Of a stretch of 64,000 nt of DNA, positions 25,040 through 54,130 are shown one piece after another. A program made the position numbers and the translations under genes. The stretch spans positions 472,501 to 536,500 of the forward strand of contig OX421508.1 in assembly GCA_949126835.1 (NCBI GenBank), in the 5' to 3' direction. Every line of letters starts with the position of its first letter. Within the stretch, counting starts at the first letter, position 1. The stretch comes from Anisus vortex (taxonomy: Eukaryota; Mollusca; Gastropoda; Planorbidae). Under the pieces are notes generated by a model, which did not search any database, had not been told where the DNA came from, and worked only from the letters and a program-made list of their open reading frames with translations.

Positions 25040-25331
25040 AGACTATAATAAGATGGACTCCTTGCTTTAATATTTCTGTTATTTGATGACTCGAATTACT
25101 TCTTTTCGAAATTCCCGATTCCCTTTTGCACTGTACGCTTCCGTTTTATTTAATCGCTATGATTTTCTCAATGAAAAGTTAAAATTAAGATCGAAAGTTG
25201 CATACAGCGGAAATATTTAGGCAAACGTAGGAGCGTAGAAGTCATTTAAGGCAGTGTTATTGGATGCGCACGGAAAAAGAACCTATAAGCTCTAAAAATA
25301 GAGCAAGCGGTCCATCTTATTATAGTCTTTG
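25040..25331. mobile_element. Short inverted-repeat element (MITE), copy 2
   Basis: Ends are AAAGACTATAATAAGATGGA on the left and its inverse TCCATCTTATTATAGTCTTT on the right, a 20-bp perfect terminal inverted repeat. TTCCACC occurs on both outer sides, which may be a 7-bp target duplication. It has no coding capacity. Family assignment is open. Confidence 0.75.
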
Positions 25332-26470
25332 TTTCCACCCACACTTAGCCAATACCAACAATAGTATGCATATTGAATTTGATAATCGTAACTTTGGTTT
25401 TCGTATAAATCTATATATTAGAAAGTATAATAATATATAGGCTATATCTCTCTTTTCTTCTCAAATACTGCTACTATTAATGTCTGCGTCTATTCTTAAG
25501 TCGAAATTACTCTCAGTACTTTTTTTAAAATTTAAATTAATGTAATATAATGATAGGTTGATATTTTCAACAGGATAGTGTATATATAGTGTCGTGTGTG
25601 TTTCTATTTATAGCATATTTTTTTCACACGCTTATCCTAGCTATTTGAAGCCAATGACGTCATGGGGGTAAAGATGCAATTATAGCTGGATAGAAAGGGA
25701 AACAACTCGCAGCACGTATATTATTTCTAATGTTCCTTAGCGTCGATTTTGTGAAGGAAGGGAGATAATAAAACTTTTGTTGATCCCCGCACAACCGACG
25801 GTTGAACCAAATAAAGACGCCCTAATACATATTATCCAGATGCATGTCTAGATCTGAAATTAGAATAGAATTTTTTTTTTAATTCACCAATTGTCTAGAG
25901 CAGGGTTGTGGAACATTTGTCGTGATGGTGCCGTCACACGACTATGAAACAACTAAGCTTAGACGGGATCAAATATTTAGAAAAATGTATTAATATTATT
26001 GATAAAATGGTTTTTTAAGTATGGAGGCCACAGAAAAAGGGTTAGGGTCGGCAATATTCTTTCTCACGGGCTAACTGTCTATAGTTTTTATTATCTTTTA
26101 TTATATATATATATATATGCCTATATATGACATGCTACATATAAAAATTGTATATAATATATACTACAATGAACAGTAAGATATAAATCTAATAATTTTA
26201 AAAAACTATTTTTGTTATTGAAGACATTTTGGAAAGTAATTTTGTTTTTAAAAAGTAATATTAGTTGAAATAAAACATTTTTAGAAAAAAAAAAGTAGAC
26301 TAACTGGCGAATCGAACCCGGGTCGACCGCACGGCAGTTCGATACGTCTAGGAAAAATGTGCTAAGTCAAGCTGCAAATGCGAAATATGAGGCAATAAGG
26401 TCACGAATCTGTTAATAAACCAATTTGATTGGTTAAACACATACACAGAGCTTTATATATTATATGTATA
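25332..26470. other. Non-coding spacer with minor repeat scraps
   Basis: AT-rich. It includes a (TA)n run at 26104-26118, a CRE-like TGACGTCA at about 25655, a hAT-like end CAGGGTTGTGGAAC at 25901 without a partner, and a tRNA-like scrap on the minus strand near 26310-26340. No gene seen. Confidence 0.4.
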
Positions 26471-26474
26471 TCAC

Positions 26475-26675
26475 TTAATCATCACGGTGCTGGCAGGCGC
26501 TTGAGGCGAAAGCCAAAGATCTACATCTACCTCGGTCCTCTGCAGCTCGTGGGGCTGTTTCTAAGTTCAGGCCTGAAGCCTTTAAGTCCTGTTACACTGT
26601 TCTTCTCCACGCTTCCTTCTGTCTGCCTTTCGACCTTTTTCTATGGTCCATTTCAAGGCTTTCATGGGGAGGGAG
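26475..26675 (-). pseudogene. LINE ORF2 C-terminal fragment, degenerate
   Basis: On the minus strand a GC-richer block encodes a scrap with GRQKEAWRRTV, then, in the same frame, AAEDRGRCRSLAFASSACQ. This order resembles the arginine-rich GRQKKRWEDN end common to several non-LTR retrotransposon ORF2 proteins. A stop interrupts it. The match is from memory of the pattern and could be wrong. Confidence 0.4.
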
Positions 26676-26689
26676 TAAGCTGATATATA

Positions 26690-27425
26690 TATATATAAAC
26701 GTGTCTCCGCGCCCTCTCTTTCTCTGCCCACTCTTTATCACATGTATTTCTTTTGTAATGTAGCATTTATTTATCGATGAACTAAGGTAGATAACTGAGT
26801 GTATTATTTATCTTTAGGTTTTAGCTATATTACCTTCCATTAGCCCATATATTTTATTATATAAGGCCTTCTAATTTTAATACAAAGTTTTATGGAATAG
26901 TTGTACAGTAATTTAATACAGATTATTTTACTAGTATACACATTTTAATTTAGTGTTTAATTATTTTTTTTTTACAATTATTTCAAGTAAATATATTAAT
27001 TTGAAAAATCGTATAGATTCCAGCAAACCTACCTATATGCCAAAGCTACAGTCAAATGTCAAAAGTACCAAAAAAAGTGCATTATTAAAAAAGCTTAAGT
27101 TCTATTTAATAAAAAAATCATTCCAGCAAAATCTTTATTGCATATGTCATTATTGGTGTTTTAATCGATCCACTTCACTATAGACTCTATTGTGTTGACC
27201 AGGGTCCCATCGGGCATCCCACGTCATATCGACGGGGAAAAAAGAAAATTTTTTCAAGTAATGTGGGCCTTTTCATGGCACCATTTGCAGCATAGGCGAA
27301 CTGAGCCCCTACCCCCGAGCTCATATTTAGCACAATATTATTTACCTCTTATTAACTATCACAAAGTGCTGCTGTTGTTTTAATTCGTTTTACTTTCAGT
27401 AGAGTCTATTCTGTACACGCATCAA
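26690..27425. other. Non-coding spacer
   Basis: AT-rich unique sequence. The small plus-strand frames at 26953-27183 and 27192-27383 lack domains and are not called. Confidence 0.45.
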
Positions 27426-27429
27426 TGGC

Positions 27430-28830
27430 ATCCTTCAGTCTCGCGAGACGATGGTGCATCACCGTGGTTCGAGGTTGCACTTCCTCTTGTGGCTGAGCAG
27501 GCCTATCCTTGAGTGACAGTCTCCTAAGAGAAAGATTGCCTCATTTTTTGTGGATGCCGGCTATTGCTTGTTCTAAGGCGTCGTAGAACTGGTCCTTCTC
27601 TTCTGAGGTAGAGCAGAGAGTTGGGGCGTACACACTAAATATGTTGGCCGGGCCCTCAGATGTTCTGAGTCGTAGTGCGATGATCCTCTCCGTGCCTGAT
27701 GATGGGGGTTCAATGGAAGGTAGGAGGGTATTCTTCACTGCAAAACCCACGCCATGCTGTTTTGGTGCATCTGTGGGTCTGCCTTGCCAGAAGACATGTG
27801 TAATTTGTTTCTTTCAGTGAGCCGCTGTCTGGGAGCCTAGTCTCCTGAAGGCAGGCGATGTCAATTTTTAGCCTGTCGAGTTCTCTGTCGATGATGCCTG
27901 GTCTTACGCATGTCCTTGATGGACTGCAGGTCAGTTATGATGCCGGGACACATAGTACTAAGGTTCCAACTTGCAATTCGAAGAGCTGGAGTCTTCTTTT
28001 TCTTTTTCGTTTTTCCTAGTGCAGGGCTTTTTGGCCCACTTGTTGAGCTGGTGCTCTAATCTACACGCACCCAGTGGAGAAGGCAGGCCATGACGGGATA
28101 GCACCTATTTGACTGGGGGCTGCCCAGTTTAAGGCGGTTGGTAGCTGTCCAGTGAAACTTGTTAGTCTCTCCCACCGTCGGAAGCAACCCCTGGCGCCCA
28201 GCTCTACGTCAATTGAGCTTTGACTTAAAACCGGTAGACTGCTGCTTCCCGTGTTCTGTCGACACCTTGCGGCGACGCTGGAGTGTCCTCTCCAGAGGTG
28301 ATGCAAGCCTGGGCGGGTGATGTATGGAGAATTAGCTGTAGCCCAAACAGCAGATCCCCCCTCTCCAAGTTACTGGTGTAACCAAGGGAGCGACTTGCGT
28401 CGATGCAGCTTGGCGCCAGTGACGACGCAGGAGAAGCCGGAATGTAGATAGCTTTTTATATACAGACCGCCTGTAGGTACTCCGTTTCCTGATTTTCTGT
28501 CGGGGTTTACTGCCTTAGCCTTTCCCCGGTAACGGGTGTAGCCGCAAGGCAGCGGAGGTTTGGAGTCAGAGTTGCCTTCTCCTAGATGAACTACCAACAA
28601 AGGTTAACGAGCCTCATATACCCGAAGCGACTGGTTTTAAGGCGCCAGTGAACCGCCTTCGCCCCTTTTCCTGTTAGTAGCAACATGGTCCGCCGGGCTT
28701 AGAGAATTAAGCCACACGTGAAGACCAGGAGTTGGACTTTAGTTGACAGAGGCATTATGAAACGCGGGCCTTTTAGAGCATTTCTAGAGGAGTGGGTGCT
28801 TATCTCCCACTCCCGCCCTGGTATTGCCAA
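27430..28830 (-). mobile_element. Internally deleted non-LTR retrotransposon (LINE)
   Basis: On the minus strand, GC-rich 5' leader sequence (28830 to about 28000) leads into an endonuclease ORF (about 28000-27541). That is followed directly by what looks like the 3' UTR of the same element class (27540-27430, including GTCTCGCGAGACTGAAGGAT). The reverse transcriptase region that should lie between is absent. GC content is clearly higher than in the flanks, as expected for a transposed unit. Exact ends and target duplication were not resolved. Confidence 0.65.
27541..27985 (-). pseudogene. LINE apurinic-type endonuclease fragment
   Basis: Minus-strand frames read RIASWNLSTMCPG, a LINE endonuclease start, then a broken stretch, then HGVGFAVKNTLLPSIEPPS and IFSVYAPTLCSTSEEKDQF. 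These are hallmark blocks of the exonuclease-endonuclease-phosphatase domain in RTE-like LINEs, often annotated craniofacial development protein 2-like. Frameshifts separate the blocks and the frame stops in FYDALEQAIAGIHKK, before most of the domain's C-terminal half. Confidence 0.7.
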
Positions 28831-28973
28831 CCTTGGACCACGCGTACACGTTTAATCCTGTATTAATAATTGGCCCTACCCTATAAAAGCGAATGTAGGC
28901 CTAATGTAATTTCGCGTTTGCTGTAGCTAATGTAGAAACGAGTTCCATTTTTTCAATGACTCTAGCAATAGAC

Positions 28974-29816
28974 TGTTCAGTTAACAGAGTAGCAAGTCCG
29001 ACAATCCGACAATAATATCATGTTCAGTTAACAGAGTAGCAAGTCCAACAATATCATGTTCAGTTAACAGAGTAGCAAGTCCAACAATATAATGTTCAGT
29101 TAACAGAGTAGCAAGTCCAACAATATCATGTTCAGTTAACAGAGTAGCAAGTCCAACAATATCATGTTCAGTTAACAGAGTAGCAAGTCCAACAATATCA
29201 TGTTCAGTTAACAGAGTAGGAAAAGTCCAACAATATCATGTTCAATTAACAGAGTAGCAAGTCCAACAATATCATGTTCAGTTAACAGAGTAGCAAGTCC
29301 AACAATATCGTGTTCAGTTAACAGAGTAGCAAGTCCAACAATATCATGTTCAGTTAACAGAGTAGCAAGTCCAACAATATCATGTTCAGTTAACAGAGTA
29401 GCAAGTCCAACAATATCATGTTCAGTTAACAGAGTAGCAAGTCCAACAATATCATGTTCAGTTAACAGAGTAGCAAGTCCGACAATCCGACAATAATATC
29501 ATGTTCAGTTAACAGAGTAGCAAGTCCAACAATATCATGTTCAGTTAACAGAGTAGCAAGTCCAACAATATCATGTTCAGTTAACAGAGTAGCAAGTCTG
29601 ACAATATCATGTTCAGTTAACAGAGTAGCAAGTCCAACAATATCATGTTCAGTTAACAGAGTAGCAAGTCCAACAATATCATGTTCAGTTAACAGAGTAG
29701 CAAGTCCAACAATATCATGTTCAGTTAACAGAGTAGCAAGTCTGACAATATCATGTTTAGTTAACAGAGTAGCAAGTCCAACAATATCATGTTCAGTTAA
29801 CTGAGTAGCAAGTCTG
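28974..29816. repeat. 36-bp minisatellite, about 23 copies
   Basis: Unit TGTTCAGTTAACAGAGTAGC plus AAGTCCAACAATATCA. A marked variant with a duplicated CCGACAAT occurs at about 28997 and again about 480 bp later, indicating a block duplication. Outlying units reappear at 30816-30883 and 32978-33020. Confidence 0.96.
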
Positions 29817-30018
29817 TGGTAAACTTAAGAGAAGTGCCAACCGCTCAGTCTGGTGCCATGGCACTTATTCACAATGGCTCCAACCTATAAACTAAAATTA
29901 ATCCTGGCTCATTGCGGTGCTCACCAATGAATGAAGGACGTGTGACTATATTTTTATCTTGCATTTATTTTGTATATGAATGTACTTACTCTCTTCTATA
30001 ACTGTTTTACATGCATCA

Positions 30019-30050
<32 letters not shown>

Positions 30051-30815
30051 TATATTATTATACAAACGTAGTTATCTGCCCTTGTATATATTTAGGATGC
30101 CTACATCCCCCTTGTATGTACAGTCTAACCCTCCCCCATCCCCCTTGCCAAGACTGGCCCTCCCTTTGATCCCCCCTCGCGGCTACCGACCACTGGTCAA
30201 GATAAGCAAATTGCGTCTACACGCGAAATTCTTACAGTCTTACATCCCCCTCCTCCAAACTTTTCCCCCGTAAAATAACACATACGCAACAGCCCTCGTC
30301 GGGGATGTAGGGTATCAAAGAACTTTTGTATTTTTCCCCCGACTGCCCTCTTCTCCCACTCCCCATTGCCCCTAACCCCACAGAGGGCACTTCTTGGTTT
30401 AGGATAGAAATGGAAAACGGGTATTGGGGCCTTAGACACGGAACACACCAGTCCTGTTTTTCGGTCGGTCCAATATATTATATATATATACTGTTACACT
30501 GTAAATTTGTATTGTGGATTACTTCTGCCATCTATCGCTTATGCCTAAATAAACAGTATTTGAAATTCATCCCATCATTGAATCCATCATTGTTCTTGTG
30601 TCTGCTCATGTATTAGCATTAGTGTCTTGTAGTAGTAGAGATTACTCTAACCAATTGGCTTACAGCACCCGCCAGCAAAGCGGGATAACGGACTAAAATA
30701 TAAATAATTCTAAGGCCCAAACTTCACTGTGACATCGCAATAATCAGCCTCTACACGAGCCAAATAACCACGTAGAGTGCCCGCCACGCTACAAAGTCCA
30801 ATAGTAGGCCTATCA
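29817..30815. other. Non-coding spacer
   Basis: Includes (TA)n at 30019-30046 and a pyrimidine-rich, C-rich stretch (30100-30400) that leaves open frames on both strands with no domain. An AATAAA is present at about 30549, but I see no exon to go with it. Confidence 0.4.
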
Positions 30816-30883
30816 TGTTCAGTGTACAGCGTATCAAGTCCAACAATATCGTGTTCAGTTAACAGAGTAGCAAGTCCAACAAT
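30816..30883. repeat. Outlying 36-bp units, left of hAT insertion
   Basis: About two units of the 28974-29816 family, the first diverged. The last bases, CCAACAAT (30876-30883), are the target site duplicated by the hAT element. Confidence 0.9.
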
Positions 30884-32977
30884 CAGGGCAGGCTCTAGCG
30901 TTTTTGACGCCCTAGGCGAAAACGAATTCTGCGCCCTTATTAAAGTGCTTTCGGCGGGATCTGCCGGTTATGGAACTTCGGAAATGTGTTTTTGTTAATA
31001 ATTGTTATAACAAAGAATTTTATTTATAAACTTTGATTAATGACTGGAATAATAATATGTAAATAGAGAGTCTAAAACAGTTTAATGAAAAGTAACAAAG
31101 TCTTGCATTCAGTCTTTTATTTTGACGATTAGAAAATTAAATCTGAATTATTATTTTAAAAGTTACAAAACACATTGTTTTACATTAGGTATTGGCCTAT
31201 GAGTTTAGGCTATAGGTTTTTTAATTGTATTATGTACAGTTCTCTGAACAACAAACAGAAACTCACAGTTAGATTACAAATTGTTTTTCTGTTTTTATAA
31301 CACTTTAAAAAAAAGGAAACTTGATATTGTCTAATATTGGATTATTGTTTTCTTAACTACGGTCCAATAGAGATTAACAGTATTTATAGGCTACTACTAA
31401 AGACAAAAACCTTTATGCTTTCTGCTTAGGGCTTTTGAGTCTGTCTTGCTATCTCACTTCCAATAGAAATTGTCGCTAGACTCGCAAGTCTCTCCTGATA
31501 CATTGTACTACGCAGATAGGTTTTAATTCGCTTTAGTTTTGAAAAGCTTCGTTCAGCACTAGCTACGGACATTGGCAACGTAAAGAAAATACGAAGAGTT
31601 ACACAAATGTTAGGAAATCCATTTTCAAGACTATGTCATGACTGAGTCATGGAGATTATGAGAAATTGCTTCTTATTTTCAGAACACAGTCCTACAGCAG
31701 CAATGTCAGATTCATGCAAACCTTCAACTTTTTCGATTGTTAATGCTTTTCCCAAGTTTTTGCTCATCGACTTATCATCTAAGGTAGTCTTGTTTTTAAG
31801 GTCAGGAATGTTGTACAAAAATCCAAAGACACCAGATACTTTATTTAACTGGGAAAATCTTTCTTTTACCGCATTAGCAGCTGTGTCTAAAACAGCAAAA
31901 TAAAAGTGGATCTTGAAACTTTCTGAGGAGTCATCTGCAATATTTAAATATTCATCTGTTGATTCGTAATCAAACATGTTTTTTTTTAAATATAATTCGG
32001 ACCTTCTCTTTCTCAACTGGTTCTATTCCAACGTCTCTTGCTACTTCATTAGCACCAACCAGAACTCTCTTGAACTCTAAATCACTTCTAGCTGTAACCC
32101 AAAAAAAAACTCTTCGTTTTTTTTTTCAGGTGACTAACTGCTCTTTGGAGACTCAAGTCCTTTTTTTGCAATATCTTACTAGTTATGTTTGCTTGAAATA
32201 AAATGCTGTGCCATGTGACAAGTGCAACAATAAACTTAAAGTCTGAGATATTTTTAAGTAGCTCAAGTGCTTCTACCTTCGCAATAATGCCACTAGATCC
32301 TTTAAGAGAAGTGTTTTCAGAAATCGCTTTCAAGGAGTCACAAAGATTAGATTGCTGGTAGCACAAAGGTGTTAGTGCATCAATTCGACTGGACCATCTT
32401 GTGCCACTTGGGGGTTTTAATGTAAAAAAAAAAATCTTCCATCGACGAGGTGATGCCGAAAAGTATAAATAAGTTCGTTGGACCACATCATAAAAGGTAG
32501 TAACTTCCACACAGAATGTAGCTGCATCGTTGACTACAAGGTTCAAAGTATGTGAGCAGCATGGCACATATAACGCACGTTCTTTTTTTAACTCCACTTT
32601 CCTTTCGTCTCCTGTTGCTGCCATTGTCAAAACTTGCCCTCGAATATTCTCTATTGGCAGCAACTTGAAGGTCACGTCACTTCAGTGTGATATTCCGCCG
32701 CCGCATCGCATCCAGAGTGTGGCGGAGGCAAGTGTGGGGTTACCGCTTTGCACTCCGCTACGCATAGCAAGATGCCAAACTGAGTAGTGTTAGGGCATAC
32801 TTTCCTATTTTCTAAGACTAGTTAAATTCGCCTTTCATTAGGCTACCAAGTAATTCATCTGCATATGCTAGTACTAGTAAATCCTCAAATTAAAAAAAAT
32901 ATCCTCAATTTTGCGGCCCCCAAAATTTTGCGCCCTAGGCAGCCGACTAGTTCGCCTATATGGATGAGCCGGCCCTG
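30884..32977 (-). mobile_element. hAT DNA transposon inserted in the 36-bp repeat
   Basis: A 2094-bp element with short terminal inverted repeats, CAGGGCAGGCTC on the left and CAGGGCCGGCTC read inward from the right (11 of 12). It is flanked by a perfect 8-bp duplication CCAACAAT (30876-30883 and 32978-32985), the hAT signature. Subterminal GCGCCCTAGGC motifs occur at both ends. The interior holds a broken minus-strand transposase. The pre-insertion site is a normal junction inside the minisatellite. Confidence 0.93.
31428..32675 (-). pseudogene. hAT transposase, ZMYM1-like, frameshifted
   Basis: Minus-strand segments in order are a central region with PCCSHTLNLVVNDAA and SGTRWSSRIDAL (32675-32088), a further part from 32016 to 31636, and a C-terminal dimerisation block with LPMSVASAERSFSKLKRI (31632-31428). 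The AERSFSKLK motif is diagnostic for hAT dimerisation, and the CSHTLNL block fits the ZMYM1/DUF4371-like branch. Frame breaks sit at A/T runs near 32000 and 32100 and a stop lies before the last block. The N-terminal BED-type zinc finger is not visible, so the protein is broken and incomplete. Confidence 0.85.
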
Positions 32978-33020
32978 CCAACAATATCATGTTCAGTTAA
33001 CAGAGTAGCAAGTCCAACAA
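32978..33020. repeat. Outlying 36-bp units, right of hAT insertion
   Basis: Starts with the duplicated CCAACAAT and continues ATCATGTTCAGTTAACAGAG, the normal repeat phase. Confidence 0.9.
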
Positions 33021-33204
33021 ATCTTTATCGTAGCACGGGCGTTCACAAAATAGCTTAAGTTTTTATCAGTTTGCATTTTGAGAAGCTGCGCTCACAACTA
33101 GGTCTAGTTACAGAAACTGGAAGATTCGAGAGGATTCGCAGAGATTTAAAAGTGATGGTTTAATTTTCAAAATAGTCTATTTTCAGTTTGGAACATCTTA
33201 TAGG
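33021..33204. other. Non-coding spacer
   Basis: Nothing recognised. Confidence 0.4.
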
Positions 33205-33415
33205 GCACTATGGTAGAGCGGGCAGCGCGTTCCGGCTGACATATTTTGGGTTCCCTGTGTCTGATAAAAACCTCACTTTAGTTATGGTAAAGTAAATGCT
33301 TAAGACCATATTGCTCATTTTCTGGTAGGCCTACGGCACATACATTGGTGAATGTCTCTTTATCGGCCATATGGATGAAATTGGTCCGACTACGCCTTAC
33401 TACGGGATAGCCTAG
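33205..33415 (+). mobile_element. Diverged SINE copy
   Basis: A-box-like TATGGTAGAGCGGGCAGCGC, a weak GGGTTCCCTG B-box, then ATGGTAAAGTAAATGCT and ATTGGTGAATGTCTC...GAAATTGGTCC. These correspond in order to the body and tail of the SINE at 131-408. Confidence 0.6.
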
Positions 33416-34187
33416 GCCCTAGGCTACTTGAGAAGGCTATGCAACATGAAGGCTCAAAACTGTCATACAGTGAACTGAAAGCCATTTCAAGACTAGTTGC
33501 AATATGCACATTGCCCCAGTGTGTTCTTAAAGTAATAAAAAGTATATTCACCTGGGCAAAAGTTCTTAATTAGGCCTACGTAGACCTATTCTATTATCAG
33601 GCCCATTATTATTCCCATTGATAGGCCTATAAGTTTATATTATAATATGGCACTGCAAAAACTGTCTTTTATTTAGTATCACCTCAATAAAAGTAATTTT
33701 AAATCAACTCTTCAATATCTTTTTATTTGCATGTAATATTTAACTTTAACTCCATTTACTTTGTGTATTATGTATATTTGTCAAAGCCAACGTGCTATAG
33801 TCTACAGGACAATAATCGGCCCAATTAGTTAGATAGAGGTCTAGATCTAATACTTTTAATATTCATTTTGACATTTTTGCTTCATGTTAAAGAGGGAGTT
33901 ATAATTGTTTAATGAAAAGTTTAAATAGTATGAACAATTTATGGCTAAAAAGGGTTTTTTAAACCCACTAAAACTTTTTAAATGTATATTTTAATTTTTA
34001 TAATAAATATAACAATTTAAATTACCTACAAATAACGCAATACAACAAAATGATTCTGATTTTAAATATTAAACAATAATTGACCTCTGCTGGTCACGTG
34101 ACTATACCTAGTCCTTTTTACATTGGGTGATCATAATTGGTCCATCTTCCCTTTTTTTTTGCTAGAGTTTTATCACAGCTTCGTAAT
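33416..34187 (+). promoter_or_regulatory. Upstream region and presumed 5' UTR of DDX3 gene
   Basis: Unique AT-rich sequence directly upstream of the DDX3 start codon. The transcription start must lie here or in an unseen upstream exon. A pyrimidine run at 34146-34160 just before the coding start could be a TOP-like initiation site or a splice-acceptor tract. I cannot fix the start. Confidence 0.4.
34092..34102. promoter_or_regulatory. E-box palindrome GGTCACGTGAC
   Basis: A CACGTG E-box in an extended GTCACGTGAC palindrome, about 90 bp before the DDX3 start codon. Such sites bind bHLH-zip factors (USF/MITF/TFE class) in animals. Function here is inferred from position only. Confidence 0.4.
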
Positions 34188-51632
<17,445 letters not shown>

Positions 51633-54130
51633 CAGAAGCAGCCCCACAGCTTACATTTTGTAAAGCAATAGCTACTAGCAAGGGACATTTGGAAAGTAGG
51701 GAAACAATGTCTGAAGGAAAGGTTTAAAGTGGGGAAAACTTCCAGTTGTTTACTTGCTGTAGCTATTGTTATGTGGAGACCTTTTGCCACCAACTTTGTC
51801 TAAACACTGCATGTTGTGTAGCTATCATGATGTAGTAGACTTAATTGTTCTGTAATATTACATGTTCTTTGGGGGGGACATGCGGCAAGGACCAGAAGTG
51901 TTTAATACGAAGCTTTGTTCAAACTCTGAAGAACCCTTTTTTTTTTAAAGAACTTTTTTTTTTCTTAGTTCCATATTTTGTACCATCCTGAATGTGATGA
52001 CACACCATAGATTTGGTTCTAGTTAACAATTGAGCATCAAACTTTCACCCAAGTATTGATCCGTTCATTATTTTTTATTTGAAACATGTTTTTTTTTTCA
52101 TTTATGCTTTAGTGTTGACTAGAGCTAAAATTAATTTTAATAGAAAAAAAAATGGTGACTGGAAGAAGTTTGAGCTACTTTTTCAAGCCATCTGTGGAAA
52201 AAAAAAGAAGATGAAACCAAGTTCTATCGATGCAATCAAAAACTTTGATGTTTGCATTGTAATAGTGAAATGTGGACCATTAAGAAAGCATTTTAAACTT
52301 GCCTTTTTTATTACCAAGACACTCTGGAAAGTTTCCTTGGTATTATAAAAACATTAGGTTTTTCTGCTTTGTAACTGCAACATATTCAGTGGCAGTGCAT
52401 GCCAATTGCTCATCATCTTTATTTACTCTATACAACAGTACCATCAAAGGAGTAAAATAAAAGTGAAGACATTAGGTGGAAATGACCTTGACACACTGTT
52501 CTGGTGGTGTGTGTGAATATTGATATTGGAAACAAATGCTAAGGAAATGATAAATGCTCTTCCACTTTTACTTGATGATTTTCTATGTTCTAGTTTGTTT
52601 GGTGGCCAAGTGCTGTTGGATGAGCAATTGTTGATGTAATGCTTTGTTATATGTATTTTTTAAACTTACTAGTGGAACAGGAAGTCAAAGGTGTAAAAAC
52701 ACCAAAGTAAATTGTCAGTTTTCTCCACTTGTGGTTGAAGCCACTAGCTGAGAAATTGGAGAATGTTGGGTATTGGGCCCAATACAATGCATTTAACTTT
52801 GAATACATAGAGAGCTGATTGGTTGGTTTTTTTAAAGACTGCAGTCAAATGTTTTGCTTCACAGTTCTTTAAGTATGTACTTAATGGTGCCTTTGTCTCA
52901 TTACATTTTTTTGAACCACAAAGCAAGTTTTAGCAGTATTCCCTTCTTCTTTCATTTGTAAAGCTTCATATGCTGATATCAAAAACCGGTGTGCACAAGG
53001 ATGAATTGTGCAATGGGACATTAAATGTTGTGTTTATTACTTGTGTGTCTTGTTCATGGCAGATGTATACAAACAAGTACACTAGTCTGTCCACTCCTCC
53101 CCATTCCCCCTTTCCATCCAGTTTTGTTAAATCAAAATGAAACTCCTTGCAAGTTTTCTTGTACAGAAATAAGAGGTTTTCTTTTATTCCTATACAGATT
53201 TATTTTTTTTTGACAAAAAGAAAATTGTACCTGGCACTTTGTGTAAACTTTTAATGTGAAGCAAAGCTTGTTTTGACTGCATGATTTGATATATGAGCAC
53301 ATTATTAGGTGCAGGACCAAACAAACCTTTCTTATCAGCACATTGTAAAAATATGTTTTCTACTTCTTTTTTATGCAAGGTAATATTGCTTTGTATTAAT
53401 GGCAGCATTTCACAGTAAATGATGAATCTCCATTTTTTATAAATATTCCTGATGCTGCACTAGTTATAAATGATAAATTGGGACATATTGTCTCGTTAAA
53501 CTTGAAGCATCTCAAATGAATAAAATTGTGCTCACTACAAATTAGGGCCCAATGTCCATAAGTATATAGTACAAGCAAAACAAGTGAAAAGAACTGAGGT
53601 TTCATCTAAACACATTTATTTTCTAATTGTCATTCACTTTCAAGCTTTTTAGTCATTTTTTTTACTTGTGCCCTAAAGCCAGGGAGTTTTGCACATTTGT
53701 ATAGACTTGGGGAACAGCTCTGTTTTTCATTGATAAGAATCAACAGTCTGTGTTAAATGCTTCTATATTTTCTACTGCTTAGCCAGCCAGCATAACTAGA
53801 CTTATTGCATACACTTGACTGTCTTGTGCAAATCTCACAAAACATATTTTTGTGTTTTGAAGCTTGATTTGCATTCCATATACCTTTTTGAAATAAGAGA
53901 AATGTGCTATATTGCAATATATAGTTCTCGTTATTTCCCAGATGTTTTAAAAAAGATAACGTTATATTCTGGGAAGGCTATGAAATTATTGAATATCTCC
54001 TACCTACTGTAAAACCTTTTACTTCTATCATTATCATTGAGTTGTCCCCAGTAGAATGTGCACTCTCTTGGCTTTCATTAAATGTTGTATTTGGTGTGAG
54101 AGTTTGTTGAAATAAACAACTTTTAAAATT
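51633..54130 (+). other. DDX3 3' UTR, probable
   Basis: Repeat-poor, T-rich sequence after the stop. AATAAA at 54111-54116 is a good polyadenylation signal followed by a GT-rich stretch. Earlier AATAAA-type signals at about 52446 and 53518 allow shorter forms. Small ORFs here have no domains. Confidence 0.6.
54111..54116 (+). terminator. Candidate DDX3 polyadenylation signal
   Basis: AATAAA with a downstream GTGGTTGTGTCT stretch, a canonical arrangement. Cleavage would be near 54130. Other signals further on (about 56630 and 57338) could extend the UTR. Confidence 0.5.

Noticed and set aside
25901..26100. CAGGGTTGTGGAACATTTG as a hAT left end
   Set aside because: No matching right end or target duplication could be located.
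26300..26345. tRNA-like B-box (GGTTCGATTCGCC on the minus strand)
   Set aside because: The T-stem does not pair and no full cloverleaf can be drawn, so at most it is a SINE scrap.
28974..29816. Regular 36-bp repeat resembling a CRISPR array in unit size
   Set aside because: There are no unique spacers; the units are contiguous and identical, and the DNA is clearly eukaryotic.
30197..30448. Open frames on both strands in C-rich DNA near 30.1-30.6 kb
   Set aside because: No domain, no splice context. The pyrimidine bias alone keeps the frames open.
32530..32787. Plus-strand ORFs inside the hAT element
   Set aside because: They are antisense to the recognisable minus-strand transposase.
53132..53605. 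Several 60-72 codon ORFs in 52-54 kb
   Set aside because: They lie in the DDX3 3' UTR region, overlap one another and show no domains.
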